From Symbiodinium natans (Eukaryota; Sar; Dinophyceae; Suessiales; Symbiodiniaceae), in NCBI GenBank assembly GCA_905221605.1, contig CAJNDS010001935.1:431985-495984 (forward strand): a DNA stretch of 64,000 nt, read 5' to 3'. The notes beneath the pieces are model-generated. The model made no database searches and was not told where the DNA came from. It saw nothing but the letters and a program-made list of their open reading frames with translations. Positions within the stretch are counted from its first letter, which is position 1; each line of letters starts with the position of its first letter. The translations under genes were made by a program, and so were the position numbers. This document shows positions 18,801 through 29,000 of the stretch, piece by piece.

Positions 18801-21800
18801 TGGCCATCCTGGGCCGAAGCCACCTTTGTCAACTCTACGAACGTAACAAGCCAAGCACCACTCATATTCTCATATTCTCCTAGATGTATACAGCCAAGGG
18901 TTACTTCCTAGAAATCTGCAAGAAAGCATGCTTTGCACAAGTCACAACCTACCAGGCCCGTATACTGACGGGACCATTGGGGAAGGCTCCGAAATTCGGG
19001 GTACCCTATGGGGGTCCTTATGATGTTCTAAGGGAATCCTACTCTTTTGGGGTCTTTTTTTGGGATCCCTTATTACCTGTAAACCCCCAATACCAGGTCG
19101 AGGTGCTCTTGTGAAGGATATGAAGGGTGGCCATGTCACAGATACCTCATTCTATGGGTTGGCATGTGGACCGATGGGCCCTAGACATTTCTAGGCCTTC
19201 GGCCCATCACAAAAATGGCCTGTCTTGGGCCGGGATGTTCCCCCTTTGTACTAACAGTCCTTAAGAGGGATTCTAGTACCCCCTTATTCGAATCCCAATT
19301 AAGGACTGTTAGTAACATCCCAGGCCATGAACTAAGCCCCATCCTTCCACCCCGAACCCTGAAGCTCCCGCGCCGACCTCGTCATCATCCATGCACATGG
19401 AAACCAGGTCGGGCTGCTCCAACAAGGCCTGCTGCAAACGGTCTCTGCTCTGACTCCCCCGCGCCCGGGCTCTTTCCTTTCGCACGTCATCCTGCTCAGC
19501 AGCCTTGCCAGAAGCTCTTGACCCAAGGTTTCAGGAACTTCTGGAGGACACGGAAAGATCATGTACAACATTTGACCACTCACCAGTTAGGCAGATCGTG
19601 AACAGCACTTGCTTTCAAAAGCGAGGGTCATGCAGACCTACGGCTCACACCCACACCTTTTCTGCAACTCCCGGGCTAGACTCAGGTCACCGTCCTACGA
19701 TGCGGCGCGAGTCACGCAATGTTCATATACCCTCAATGTTCAATGCAGGAAACCAGCCATCGAGCCTTTGCTTTGCCACAGTGGTCCCGCAATGCACCGA
19801 CCACGCCCTTCATCCTAGAGTCCTAGAGGTAGGAGAAAACCTTACAAAGCCTTGGCACTATCGGCTTGCATGCATTGGCGTTGGTTTCCATACCCGAAGC
19901 TGATACACGACGTCAAGCATGTCTTTGTAGCTTAGAACGTCAGGTGAGCTCGGGCTGCGAATCGAAGGCACCGGAATCGGAAGCAGTCGACTCTCTTCTT
20001 CAATACTTCAGTACTTGAGGTGTAGACTCTGCCCAATTTTCTTCCAGGCACCTCTGACATGTCCAAGCTGAAAGAAAACCGAGTTGCGGCCCTGGCAGTG
20101 CAAAGCATTAACTACACCCCCTAAACAGTACTCTCAGTTTCAGTTCCCTGAAGCCCAGGTCTTCAGTGTTGCAGCTGAACCCGGCAAGTGTTGTGCAGTC
20201 TTTCATGGCAGCTTTGTCTAACAAAGCTGCGCTGGCACAAAGCCGGGGTCCGACACCAGCTAGGTTTGGACTTGGATCGCAACTAAAACTTATTGTTAAA
20301 CACGAGATAAGTAACTTCGTAGCCTCCCGCGCGCTTGCCCGCTGTTGGGCAAGGTGACTATGGAGGCAGTATGGCTCACCATCAACTGCGACATGGCTCC
20401 GCCCAATGTCACCCATTGTGGTTCTAAGGCAGGACTCGATTCACATACACGCGCAAGCAACAAAAGAAAAGACCCTAAACCCTAAACCTTAGACTATAAC
20501 CCTAAACCCTAAACCCCAAGAGCTTTTCAGAGGAAGCCAGGGATCGAGTTCCTGCCCTTGCCACAGACACTGGATGCGGCTACTCCTCGGCATAAACTCG
20601 GCAAAATCCTGGCTGCAACTCGGTCAGGGCTGGTTCTGTCTAGGGTTTAGGGTTTAGGGTTTAGGGTTTAGGGTTTAGGGTTTAGGGTTTAGGGTTTAGG
20701 GTTTAGGGTTTAGGGTTTAGGGTTTAGGGTTCAGGGTTCAGGGTAGATGCACTGCCACTTCCAGTTGCAAAGGAGGGCATGTGTGGCCATGGTCGATCAG
20801 CATCACAAAAGCCCGAAACGGCCGACTCTCTATTTCGAGATTCAGGCCTGAGCGACCAGAAATACAGAACGAGGGCATGGGCAGCCTCCATTGCTGCCGA
20901 AAGCACGCCATGTACCCCTGAACGAATTTTAAGCCTATGGGCCTGCGTCAACTGATTCATAGCACCGCGGGCGCGGGGAGTTCGCGGAACTCACTCTCCC
21001 GGGGTGATGAAAAGGGGTATAAAGCTCGCTGGCCCTCTGAAGATAACACGATTAAAAGGAGGGGTGCCTCAGCTGATTCAGCTTCTGAATTTGCTTCGTT
21101 TTGAGCTTCCAATTTCGGGTGCTCGGGTGTCGCTGTCCCTGCACGCGAAGTCCGAACTCAATCACCACGCGCCAATGACCGTGAGCTTGATCACTGCCAC
21201 ACGTGCTCGCATTGGACATCTGGCCGGGTTGCAGGCGTAGACGTAGTGCTTCACTTGCCCTGGTGTTGGCTCCTGCGGACAGCCATGCACCAAGCCTGAT
21301 CGCTCATCCAGCACTGCTCCACTTGGAAGCTGTGGATCAACGGCAAAGGAAAAGCTTGGCGGGTGAGATACCAGCGGGCACAACTCCACTTTCTGCCCAA
21401 CAAAAATCTCGAGGCTGCAGGGCGTGTAGAAGTCACAGCGTTGAAGCTGCATAGGAGTCATGAGCGACGTAAACGCGGCATGCATCAGATGTGCCAGAAC
21501 CGAATCGCAAAGAGCGTTCAGCGAGATAACAAGCTGCGTCACGCCTGCCACGCTGGCAGCAGCTCTTCGTCGACGCCTCCATGTTCCCTCCGGCATGTCT
21601 GCAAGGCACTGAGGACGGTGCTGATATGCAGCAAACCGTGACATGTAGCGACCGCACCATTCTAGAAAAGGTCGGAGCCTTTCCAAAACCCTGTGGCAAG
21701 GATCCGCCCACAACAGTCGATCGCTCGCCCTCGACGTCCAACCACGCCGCGTGCGGCAGCCCCAATGTGACAAGTTGTAGCATGCACAGGGCTTACATTT

Positions 21801-24390
21801 TTTCGGACGTCCGATGCCCATGCTGCCCACTGAGTCCACCAGTCCTGCTGTAAAGAAAGAGTCCGGCTCTCTCGGGGTGTTAGCATCCGGTGCATCCTCT
21901 TCTTGCGCACTATGCTGTGCCGAGCAACTGCACTCGTCCTGTGTCGACACGGACTCGGTTTGTGTGTGTGTGTGTGTGATCCTGTGCTGCCGCGACTGCC
22001 GTCCCTGGCTAGCTTTACGGCCTCGATCCCTGAAGGCTCGTAGTCTGCGTTGGTAGACGTGTTGCTGTTGCTGCTGCTCAGTGACTCATCGCCATTCACT
22101 GTTGGCATGCTCCACCCCATGGGTCCAGTGACACCCGGGTTCCAGCTTTGGTCGCCCACCGCCGGTACACCCTCTCTCAGACCACTCGGAGTGCCAGCCA
22201 CACGGGCCAGTTCGGCCCCGGCACGAAAAAGCGACATGTTGCTCGCTTGCGCCAAGGACTGCGGAAGCTTCAATTGGGCTGAAGGAGCATCAAGTCTCTC
22301 AGGTACCCACCACCTAGTCCTTCGCCAGCCTCCGGCAAGCTGGTTAGCAAGGATCTTGGTATGGGACTCGCAACAGAATTGGGGGTTTTAGGACACCCAA
22401 GGCCGCCAAATTTCGGGGGGCCACTAATGCCCCCCGAAAACTACACGCTTCTTTCGTTCAGAGAAAACACAACACAATATAACACCATCTAACATAATGA
22501 ACTAGAATTTGTACATACATATGTATATGTAAAAATGCTGCACTTTGGTGCTCTAGGACCCGGCCAAGGCGGAATAAGTAGCGATACATTCCGACATAGC
22601 CACAGCTTATGTGACTGCATGCCGTTTTTCCACAGCTTTTCCGGCCCTAAACCCTAAACCCAAGAACCCTAAACCCTAAACCCTAAACCCTAACCCCAGG
22701 CGCGCCAAGCAACAACTCGACCTTCCTTCGCGCGCCTCCGGTGGCAGCTTCTGCAGCGCCGTGCAGGCAGTGCTGCGGACCAAGAACTCCGGATCCTCCC
22801 CGGTTTTAGGGTTTAGGGTTTAGGGCTTAGGGTTTAGGGTTTAGGGTTAGGGTTTAGGGTTTAGAGCGACTTGGAGGCTCATGGTACTTACAAATCGGGC
22901 TATAAGTAGGGAAGCTGTGGTTATGACCTTACTTAGGGTACTTCTCCTGCCCAACTTGGAGGTTCATGGTACTTAGAAGTCGGGCTAAAAGTAGGGAAAC
23001 TCGGTACTTCTTACGTATAAGTCCCCCTGCAAGAAGGCGACTTCTTCGGCTTGCTGACCCGATCAACCTCAAGAACCCGGACCTGTGTGTTGCAGGCTGC
23101 CTGAGGATCGGATGAGCCTGTTTAGGGTTTAGGGTTTAGGGTTTAGGGTTTAGGGTTTAGGGTTTAGGGCTTAGGGCTTAGGGCTTAGGGCTTAGGGCTT
23201 AGAACAGAAACAGCCGGGGCTTCCAGGTAGTCTTCCACAACTCTTTTGGGCTTTGGTGGGCTTGGGGTGTCAACATGCAGCACACACTGTTTGCCACTAC
23301 CCCAGGATACCCCAGGGTTCGCAAAATTTGTGCAAACTAACGGCGAAACTGACCCACATACCGGATCCCCAACGTTCGGTGTTGTTGAGTTTCAATGGTT
23401 GCAGATCTTCCTATGTTGGCCCTGACCCCGAGCTCAGTGAACCCTAAACCCTAAACCCTAAACCCTCAAGCTGATCCAGCTCGACGTCCTTCAGGCCCAT
23501 GGAGATCAAACCTGGCTTTGTTGGCACACTTAGTTGTCCAGTACCTAGGGGAACTAAAGGTTAACCTTTGGGATTATATGGGGATTATATTAGCCCCAAC
23601 AAGGTTAAAGGTTACCTACTCTACTACTAAGCACAGACATCTGCACAAGTGAGCATTTCCCTTTTTAGGCTTGGCGTTGCTCTCGGCTTGACCGGACCTC
23701 TGCAACTAGAATTTCGAGGACATTTTGCAGTTCATAAGGCGAAAGAGCCGACGGAGCTGGCGTTGGGTGGTAGCCTGGGGAATTGAACACTTTACGGGAG
23801 TCAAATTGCAGCCTCTGAGCTGCCGAGCGCACTAGCCGCTAAGCAATCACACTTCAGCCTCGAAGCATCTGTCATCACCACAAACACGAACCCAAGAACC
23901 CATGAAGCCCAAACACCCAGCCGGGGCGCCCGTGTTCTGCAGCAGCTCCTTCGCATTGAGCAGTTGCTTTGAGATTCTCGGCTCAGTTGAGTTCGGGCTG
24001 AGCGTTTTGGGGCCGAGGGGTTTTGGGCCCTCCAACCCCCTCACGGGGGCCACCAAACCGAAATTCAAGAACGGCTCAACTATGCACAGAAGATGAAGGA
24101 TCTGAAAGCACAGCTGCGATGTCTCGAACTGCCCGACCTACATTGAAACCTCAGTCCCTTGCAGAAGTGAAGCTCCGAGAGGGAAAAAAGCACTACTTGG
24201 AGGCTCATTGGCAGTGATAAGTATGGTATCTACATTTTAGGACCACTTTGTTTCCCTACTTCTCTCTACCCAGATGAACCTCCAAAGCAAACCCTAAACC
24301 CTAAACCCACCTTAAACCCTCAAACCCCGAAACCCCTGGGACAAGGCTCCTCAGAACTTCGAGACGCCAGTTCTCCACATGCCTGGAGGG
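12050..24390 (-). CDS. HEAT-repeat protein exons (one large gene or several)
   Basis: Islands of 50-100 bp on the minus strand encode helical-repeat units with the HEAT pattern L-x-D-x-D-x-x-V-R-x-A. From transcript 5' to 3': 24345-24390 (RHVENWRLEVLRSLVP); 22731-22803 (EDPEFLVRSTACTALQKL); 20561-20640 (ALTELQPGFCRVYAE); 18254-18311 (ALWTLDPMQLEPFADS); 17983-18051 (LAIRLTDSDLLVRWIACK); 17246-17337 (LGHGDLALRAAAAEALSR); 16515-16612 (VLSSHAPQLASCLEDCF); 15941-15996 (SEDLSWKVRFHACSRA); 15692-15750 (ALGRCEPAAVSPFGG); 15372-15453 (AHLADPDARARVAACCGA); 14627-14705 (LKDPRMVVAAFRAFALV); 14394-14465 (SLARHIDDEHWAIRRTF); 14030-14110 (PAAVRRCLRRTSVAVEI); 12305-12398 (KDPDVEIRIAVCQAMAKL); 12050-12145. 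HEAT proteins are scaffolds, so no specific role can be given. Exact splice sites were not resolved. The zinc-finger/Ig-like gene at 21162-22315 lies between the second and third islands, so more than one transcript is probably involved. Confidence 0.5.
12500..13121. mobile_element. TTAA-flanked element (copy 1) inside a family A' element
   Basis: 622 bp beginning TCCGCCGAGGCCTCGGGCC and ending GGGTCGCGTAGCG, with TTAA directly at both outer edges (12496-12499, 13122-13125). Both ends contain GCCTCGG(G/C)CCGG in inverted orientation. It is inserted in a palindromic element whose arms (GATCTTCCACAAAACCCTTA left, AATTAAGGGGTTTTGGAAGA right) remain on either side. The interior has GC-rich, C-tract and CCCTAAA-like parts and no long ORF. 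The TTAA target resembles piggyBac-type non-autonomous elements, but no transposase is present. Confidence 0.6.
14130..14310 (-). CDS. Coding-like island within the HEAT region
   Basis: Minus frame reads VIFGSALADRNPTFNSFCSD, C-L-T-Q-L-Q-R and then NVLDFDRN. Codon use looks coding but no family is recognised. The low-complexity CTCC-rich tract at its downstream end (sense) is probably intron. Confidence 0.25.
16630..16732 (+). repeat. TTTAGGG telomere-type array
   Basis: Fourteen near-perfect units; right arm of the sandwich around the HEAT exon 16515-16612, whose left arm is CCCTAAA at 16481-16509. Confidence 0.95.
17246..17337 (-). CDS. Exon: HEAT repeat, best-conserved unit
   Basis: Reads HLAPTLARCLGHGDLALRAA and continues A-A-E-A-L-S-R-T-G. 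This is a near-textbook HEAT unit: helix A with H-L-A-P-x-L-x-x-C-L, a G/D turn, helix B with L-R-A-A-A-x-E-A-L. It is bracketed by CCCTAAA repeats on the left (17196-17233) and degenerate TTTAGGG on the right from 17350. Confidence 0.5.
17879..17966 (-). repeat. CCCTAAA telomere-type array, diverged
   Basis: About 11 units with CCCTAGA, CCCCAAA and CCCTAAG variants; left arm of the sandwich around HEAT exon 17983-18051. The right arm is TTTAGGG at 18087-18118. Confidence 0.85.
18965..19098. repeat. Family F repeat (also 25403-25498)
   Basis: Shared parts are CGAA(A/G)TTC(G)GGGT, AGGGAATCCTACT / AGGGGAATCTTACT, GATCCC(T)TATT and GTAAACCCCCA(A/T)A. Non-coding interspersed repeat. Confidence 0.6.
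19232..19321. mobile_element. Family B palindromic element (MITE-like)
   Basis: Arms GGGATGTTCCCCCTTTGTAC, TAACAGTCCTTAA and TTAAGGACTGTTAGTAACAT form an inverted repeat; the centre carries AGTACCCCC. About 90 bp. Confidence 0.8.
20641..20744 (+). repeat. TTTAGGG telomere-type array
   Basis: Fourteen units, the last two TTCAGGG. It abuts the HEAT exon 20561-20640 on its upstream side; CCCTAAA repeats at 20470-20518 lie on the other side. Confidence 0.95.
21162..22315 (-). CDS. CKPC zinc-finger / He_PIG (Ig-like) protein, at least two exons
   Basis: The upstream block, open from about 22315 to 22010, reads APSAQLKLPQSLAQASNMSL and PGVTGPMGWSMPTVNGDESL, a low-complexity N-terminal region. The second frame (from about 21950) carries SVGSMGIGRPKKCKPCACYN, close to the S-V-G-S...C-K-P-C-A start of CCCH-type zinc fingers common in dinoflagellate proteins. 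Its C-terminal 75 residues (FSFAVDPQLPSGAVLDERSG, LVHGCPQEPTPGQ, YVYACNPA) match the He_PIG Ig-like pattern P-x-L-P-x-G-x-x-L-D-x-x-x-G. A frame change occurs at a CA/GT dinucleotide tract (21961-21978) by intron or indel. The rest of the zinc finger is not visible after CKPCA, so an unrecognised intron or decay is likely there. The domain pair suggests an RNA- or protein-binding factor; the function is unknown. Confidence 0.45.
21958..21979. repeat. GT dinucleotide microsatellite at a frame change
   Basis: Nine to ten GT units. The zinc-finger/Ig-like gene changes reading frame across this tract, so slippage or a small intron must lie here. Confidence 0.8.
22731..22803 (-). CDS. Exon: HEAT repeat helix B
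   Basis: Reads EDPEFLVRSTACTALQKLPP, matching D-P-x-x-x-V-R-x-x-A-x-x-A-L-x-x-L. A TTTAGGG array begins directly at its upstream edge (22803) and a CCCTAAA array lies at 22645-22697 on the other side, so the exon is a clear telomere-repeat-bracketed island. Confidence 0.45.
22803..22866 (+). repeat. TTTAGGG telomere-type array
   Basis: Nine units, one shortened to TTAGGG. Right arm around HEAT exon 22731-22803; left arm CCCTAAA at 22645-22697. Confidence 0.92.
22868..23020. mobile_element. Family D element, two tandem partial copies
   Basis: ACTTGGAGG(C/T)TCATGGTACT and GGGCTA(T/A)AAGTAGGGAA occur twice, about 88 bp apart, on the same strand. Confidence 0.7.
23028..23100 (+). CDS. Possible cyclic-nucleotide-binding-like exon
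   Basis: Plus frame reads LQEGDFFGLLTRSTSRTRTC. The E-G-D-F-F-G motif and the later R-T resemble the phosphate-binding cassette region of cNMP-binding domains, but the usual G-E-x-A after F-F-G is missing. Another plus frame is also open here. Low confidence. Confidence 0.2.
23118..23205 (+). repeat. TTTAGGG array grading into CTTAGGG
   Basis: Seven TTTAGGG units followed by five identical CTTAGGG units, showing local homogenisation of a variant within one array. Confidence 0.93.
23775..23862 (-). repeat. tRNA-like sequence, possible SINE head
   Basis: Minus strand shows TAGCGGCTAGTGCGCT and, about 42 nt later, GTGTTCAATTCCC, resembling pol III A and B boxes at tRNA spacing. No matching acceptor stem is visible, so a functional tRNA is unlikely; a tRNA-derived SINE fragment fits better. 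Confidence 0.25.
24057..24143 (+). CDS. Coiled-coil exon on the plus strand
   Basis: Reads TEIQERLNYAQKMKDLKAQL then RCLELPDLH and a stop. The charged heptad-like pattern looks coding, possibly the 3' end of a plus-strand gene. It is one of few plus-strand coding signals here. The segment before it (23900-24050, FEILGSVEFGL and FGPSNPLTG) may belong to the same gene. Confidence 0.3.
24198..24287. mobile_element. Family D element, diverged
   Basis: CTACTTGGAGGCTCATTGG and GATGAACCTCCAAAG as inverted ends around GATAAGTATGGTA and TTTCCCTACTT. Confidence 0.65.
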
Positions 24391-24397
24391 GCTGGAG

Positions 24398-24509
24398 CCC
24401 AAAGAGCCCACTAGTTACCCCTGAATGAAGGAAGAGACCTTAAATCACATTCAGGATCCCTATTTAATCGAAGGCATACTCCTTAACTAGGGGGTGTTGG
24501 GCTCTCTGG
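24398..24509. mobile_element. Family A element, diverged
   Basis: CCCAAAGAGCCC left end and GGGCTCTCTGG right end, with a diverged central palindrome (CCTTAAATCACAT). About 112 bp, beside the possible HEAT exon 24345-24390. Confidence 0.75.
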
Positions 24510-25039
24510 ATTGTGAACTTTTTGCAGCCTTCCTCCGGTTTGCCTTTGTTCCCACACTCACAGTCTTGTTGCCGCAATAGGTTGCGCTCAGTCCTGATCC
24601 TTCAAGAGCACTCGCGCAGGTTTGCAGATTTGATATTGCCTCGACTTTGCCCCAAGTGTACTCTCTGGGGATCCATCGGTCTGCTGTTGATGACGCATTC
24701 AGACCCAAAACCTTCTTGCAGCATTCTGCAAGCCCCGAGCGGAAGCGCCAGAATTGTGGGGAACGGGGATTCTGAGTATGCCCCGGGTAGAGCTTGGCAG
24801 CGCACGACAAGGGCTTTGGCAGTTTCTCTAGCTACCCTTTTGGGGGAACGCGGGCCTCAAGCAGGACTCTAGCGTTCTTGCCGTTGAAGGGACTAAAAAA
24901 AGTGCACCTACTTGCCCTCTATAGCTCCCTACAGCCTACGACGAAGAGCCTAAACCCCAAGCCCTAATTATTCCCCTAATTCCTCTGCTACCCGTAAGAG
25001 CCCTACACCCTAAACCCCAAACCCTAAACCCTTTGTTTC

Positions 25040-25130
25040 TGTCAACCCCCGCCTCCCATCGCTCCAGAGCCTCGTGCCCAGCTAGACGCCGGAAGAGTTC
25101 CGAGGCCATGGGGGGCTTCGGCTCGATGCT
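25040..25130 (-). CDS. Coding-like island between inverted telomeric repeats
   Basis: Minus frame reads IEPKPPMASELFRRLAGHEA and then L-E-R-W-E-A-G-V. It is amphipathic and coding-like, with no family recognised. It sits between CCCTAAA repeats (25004-25033) and a TTTAGGG array (25133-25192), the same arrangement as the HEAT exons. Confidence 0.3.
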
Positions 25131-25132
25131 TG

Positions 25133-25192
25133 GGGTTTAGGGTTTAGGGTTTAGGGTTTAGGGTTTAGGGTTTAGGGTTTAGGGGTTTACGA
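25133..25192 (+). repeat. TTTAGGG telomere-type array
   Basis: Eight units; right arm of the sandwich around the coding-like island 25040-25130, with CCCTAAA at 25004-25033 on the left. Confidence 0.93.
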
Positions 25193-25665
25193 CAGATGTG
25201 GAGTATGGGGATAACTCAGAGGCCCACAAGTGAATTAGAATGAGTGCTAAAAGAGCTGGCAAGCAGATATACAAAAAGGAAGACACGTGCAAATGAAGAA
25301 GACAACAACCAGCGCAATCATCATGGCAATACTAGAAGGCAATAGTCGCATGAGTGACAAGTACTAGTACGGCACCGCGGCTGATAATGGTGATTGTACG
25401 AGGGTTTCCGAAGTTCAGGGGTGCTCCATTAGGGGAATCTTACTATTTGGGGGGGCTATGTTCGAGGTCCCCTATTTTCGTAAACCCCCATATTGAAAGG
25501 GCTTCGTCAAGATTATCTAGGGATTCCCTCCTCCGCCACCCCTTGAGCTATAAATAGGTGCGTGACATGCATAGGGAGGGCTTCTTCAGCATGATCCTGA
25601 AACGCCTACCCGTTGGCCTGCTGAGGCACGAAGTTCAGGCCATACATGTCACAGGCGCTCAGAAA

Positions 25666-25795
25666 CCCCAAGCCCTAAACCCCAAATCCTAAACCCTAAA
25701 CCCTGAACCCTAAACCCTGAACCCCAAACCCTAAACGCCGAACCCTGAACCCTAAACCCTAAACCCTAAACCCTGAACCCTAAACAAGCAACGGA
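25666..25795 (-). repeat. CCCTAAA/CCCTGAA array
   Basis: About 18 units alternating CCCTAAA, CCCTGAA and CCCCAAA. A TTTAGGG/CTTAGGG tract follows at 25884-25935, enclosing about 90 bp. Confidence 0.88.
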
Positions 25796-25947
25796 ACGCC
25801 TTCAGTTGGCTCCGACCCTTGGGATGCACGAACAGTGGCTAAAAAGAGCTTGGGTTTCTTGTCGCACACACGGTGCCTTGCACCTTAGGGCAGAGGGTTT
25901 TGGGCTCAGGGTTTAGGGCTTAGGGCTTAGGGTAGTTGCATGGTTCC

Positions 25948-26065
25948 TGAACATGGGCCCTTACTTGGAGAACCCTTTTACCCTTGCCGGTAAAATCCAA
26001 GGGCCCATGCTTCAGAACCCTTTCAAGAAGGTAAGGGACCATACTAAGGGACCCATGTAACTTTA
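25948..26065. repeat. Family E repeat (also 16830-16885)
   Basis: CAGAACCCTTTCAAGAAGGT, AAGGGACCATACTAAGGGAC and TGTAACT match 16836-16885 (CAGAACCCTCTCAAGGCGGT, AAGGGACCATATTAAGGGAC). The 25.9-kb copy has an extra inverted GGGCCCTTACTTGGAGAACC arm. Confidence 0.65.
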
Positions 26066-29000
26066 CGGTCTCACGGAGCTGGGTCCGAGCTTAGGGTTCA
26101 GGGAAGTTTCTGTTTTTCTGGGCTTTTGATGTGTGGAGTTTGGGGTTTGTTAAAGGGCTGAGGGTTGAAGGGATTCTTGGTTCCTTGGACGCCGCTCTCG
26201 CCCATAAAACCCTACAACTCAGAGCTCCAGCTTGCAGTGCCAGGAGCCAACCACTCTGGACCACAGATGCCAGACGGCCGCTTGGACGGGGCTCCTGCAG
26301 CGTCCCGTGTCTACGTTTCTATCTAGCCGCTCTAGCCTTTGGATTCTACCTGAGCAATGGAGCCTTTTTGCATGCCTGCTGCCCAAATCGAACAGCAAGC
26401 TTCTTTGCCCACGGAGCACTGATCTTCACAATCTATGCTGTGGAGCCTGGACCTTACTCAGCGCTTAAGGGGCTGAGGCGTGTGTTGTGCTGTGTTGGTT
26501 GGGTGTAGAGCCCACAACGAACCCACAAACAAGTCCTGCAAGGGACCTCCTGAAACCCTGGATTGCAGAGTCCGGAGCCTCGGACCACATCCCCAAAACC
26601 GGAGATTGACATGTAAAGCTGTATGGACCTCTGTGGGACACGTTGAGCTTGTGCCGTTCTGTCGGGTGTAAACCCCATTTCCCCCCCCCCCCCCCGGCAA
26701 GCGAGACCTGGCCTTCCATCCCTTCCATGCCAGCAGACATCTCCTGTTGAGCGCGTCAGTTGAGTTCGGTGTACCCGGTGGGGGTTGACAAGTTGGCTGC
26801 GCCACCATGACCGGGCTCCTTCTGAAGATGGTAGCATGCTTAGCTGTGCACTATGTTTCATGCGGTTGGCTGCATCACGCGGTAACCGAGAATCCACAGC
26901 CATGCTGTGAGACCTGTTTTTGGTTTCGTGGTGGGCTGGAGAGACAAAGACAAAGCTCTGTATCGCAGAGAAAGAGCCGATAGATCGCTCCAGCTGAGTT
27001 TCTCAATGTCAAGTTTCCGGGGGGGGTGCTAGGTAGGTTTAGGGATTCGGGCTTTGTTTTTGCCACCCGCCTAGGACTGTGACATCGCACTGCAGGGAAT
27101 ACACTCGTTGTCCGGTCAGAAAAAGCCGGGTTCTAGGATTCAGTGTACACTCGAGGTGTTCCCCTGTTTGTCCCTGCCCTCAATCCATTCCACCACCCAC
27201 TAGTTCAAAACCCAAAGAAACCCTGGGTTTAGAGTTTAGGGGTTTGGTCTTAGGGCTTAATTTCGGCTTAGGGTTCGGGTTTCGGGGGCCACCCTACGCG
27301 CAGCAATCCCCCATGGCGTTGCAGAATTCTGCGACACTTCACCACAAGGCACACAGAAGCAGTTTCGGCAGCACCTTTGCAGGACTCGTGGCCATGATCT
27401 TAGAGATACTGCTATCAAGCCCAGTCACTCCAGGCGTTGCGAACAGCAAGGGACGTAACGCGTGAACCGCTTCACCTGCTACAGTGGTCTAGGTCAGAGT
27501 AGAGCGACAGAGATGGCCGCAAACAGATGCCGGAACAGCAGGCTAAGTTGGACCTGTGTATGGCGACGGTCGTCCATCTCTGTGATCTGCTTTGTTGCCT
27601 CAGGTCACAAGCAGAACAGGCAAACAGAAGACCACGGGCACCCTTGCAAGATTCGGCACAGGTCTCACCTTCCTAGAGTGCGGGCGTGGGAGGGGGAGGG
27701 GAGGGCGCCATGTCTAGTGGGGGCGGACTCGGCTACCGGGGACACTTCCACCATCGTCACTATGTACCTGTACAGGTATGAAGAGTGTTCGATATGGGAA
27801 TGTAAGAAACATGGGACATAAATTGAGAGAGGAAACCAACAAAAAACAAAAACAAGCGCCGAGTCACGAAGCTCGTCCAATCCAGGCTCGCGCTCAGGCT
27901 CGAGCTCTCGCGGAAGGTGGGCCTTGCACCGGGACTCAGTGGAGTCAGCGGACTCGTGGGTCTGGCTGGCCTCGCTTTGCAGCTTTCGACGTGCACTCTC
28001 GCGCGCGCACGGGGCCAGGCAAGGTCTGAGGGTCTTCCGCAGTTTCGGGGCTTCTTGCCGTCGTGTCCTCCTACTTTAGGACTTTTTGGGCCCTTTTGTT
28101 TGCCACCCGTCGGGCCGCGCACTACGGGTTTGCAAGCTTAGGAGGAAAAGTCTCGTCTCTGTGGACTCGTCAAAAGGTAAGACATGTGCGCGAAGTACTT
28201 TCTTGTGGAGGATCCTTCTGTTTCCTCGGCATTCTTTTTGACACGAGACCGCTAGAGTTCTAGGGTTCGGGGCTTCGACGTTGGGCTTGCTCTTTCGGCT
28301 TCCATGTTGTCTGAGCCTTTCCTTTGTGCCACCTGGTTCTGTGATTTTTGGCCACCTGCCCAACCCAGGAGGATAGGCAATCATCCGTGCTTCTGCAAGA
28401 ATGCCCCGACTCCGACTGGTTATATTATGATGCGCACCGTCCCGTGCTGGGCTCTATCTGCTGCCCTACGTTGTGCGAGCTTGCGCTGCTACATCTTGCT
28501 GTGCTGTACCTACTCAGCGCTGCATCTCCACGTAACCGAGGACTGAGCTCGTCAAGTATGACCAAGTACGGCGAAAACCTACAAAGCCACCTGGGCGATG
28601 AAGGAACTGCAGGTGAAGCCTTTTCGACCTCAGAAAGGTCATGTCACAGTGTGGCTAACATGAAGCTCCCGTTTTCTATCGATTTCACCTAGACGTCGTG
28701 CTTCTCAAAAAGGCCGTGGATTGGCTTCATGCGGTTTAGGGTTCGGGGTTTAGGGTCTGGATGTTTGGGGGGAAGGTACCTGATAGATGGATAGATGTTG
28801 CACCCGGCATGTACATAGGAATCGTCTTGGCTCTTGAACCCCAGAGCCTCATGCCTGAAGCCTCTTACTTGGAAGTGCCACGCAAATCACTCAAGCTGCC
28901 CACAACCTCACATGGCCTGAGAGCCGCAAGCTGCATGAAAGTGGCCTTTGGCCCTACCGTAGCTCCAAGCAGAGGGCAAGCTTGGAAGGCCCAACCAAAC

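Noticed and set aside
23775-23862. Functional tRNA gene on the minus strand
   Set aside because: A/B-box-like sequence is present but no pairing acceptor stem could be found. Kept only as a possible SINE fragment.
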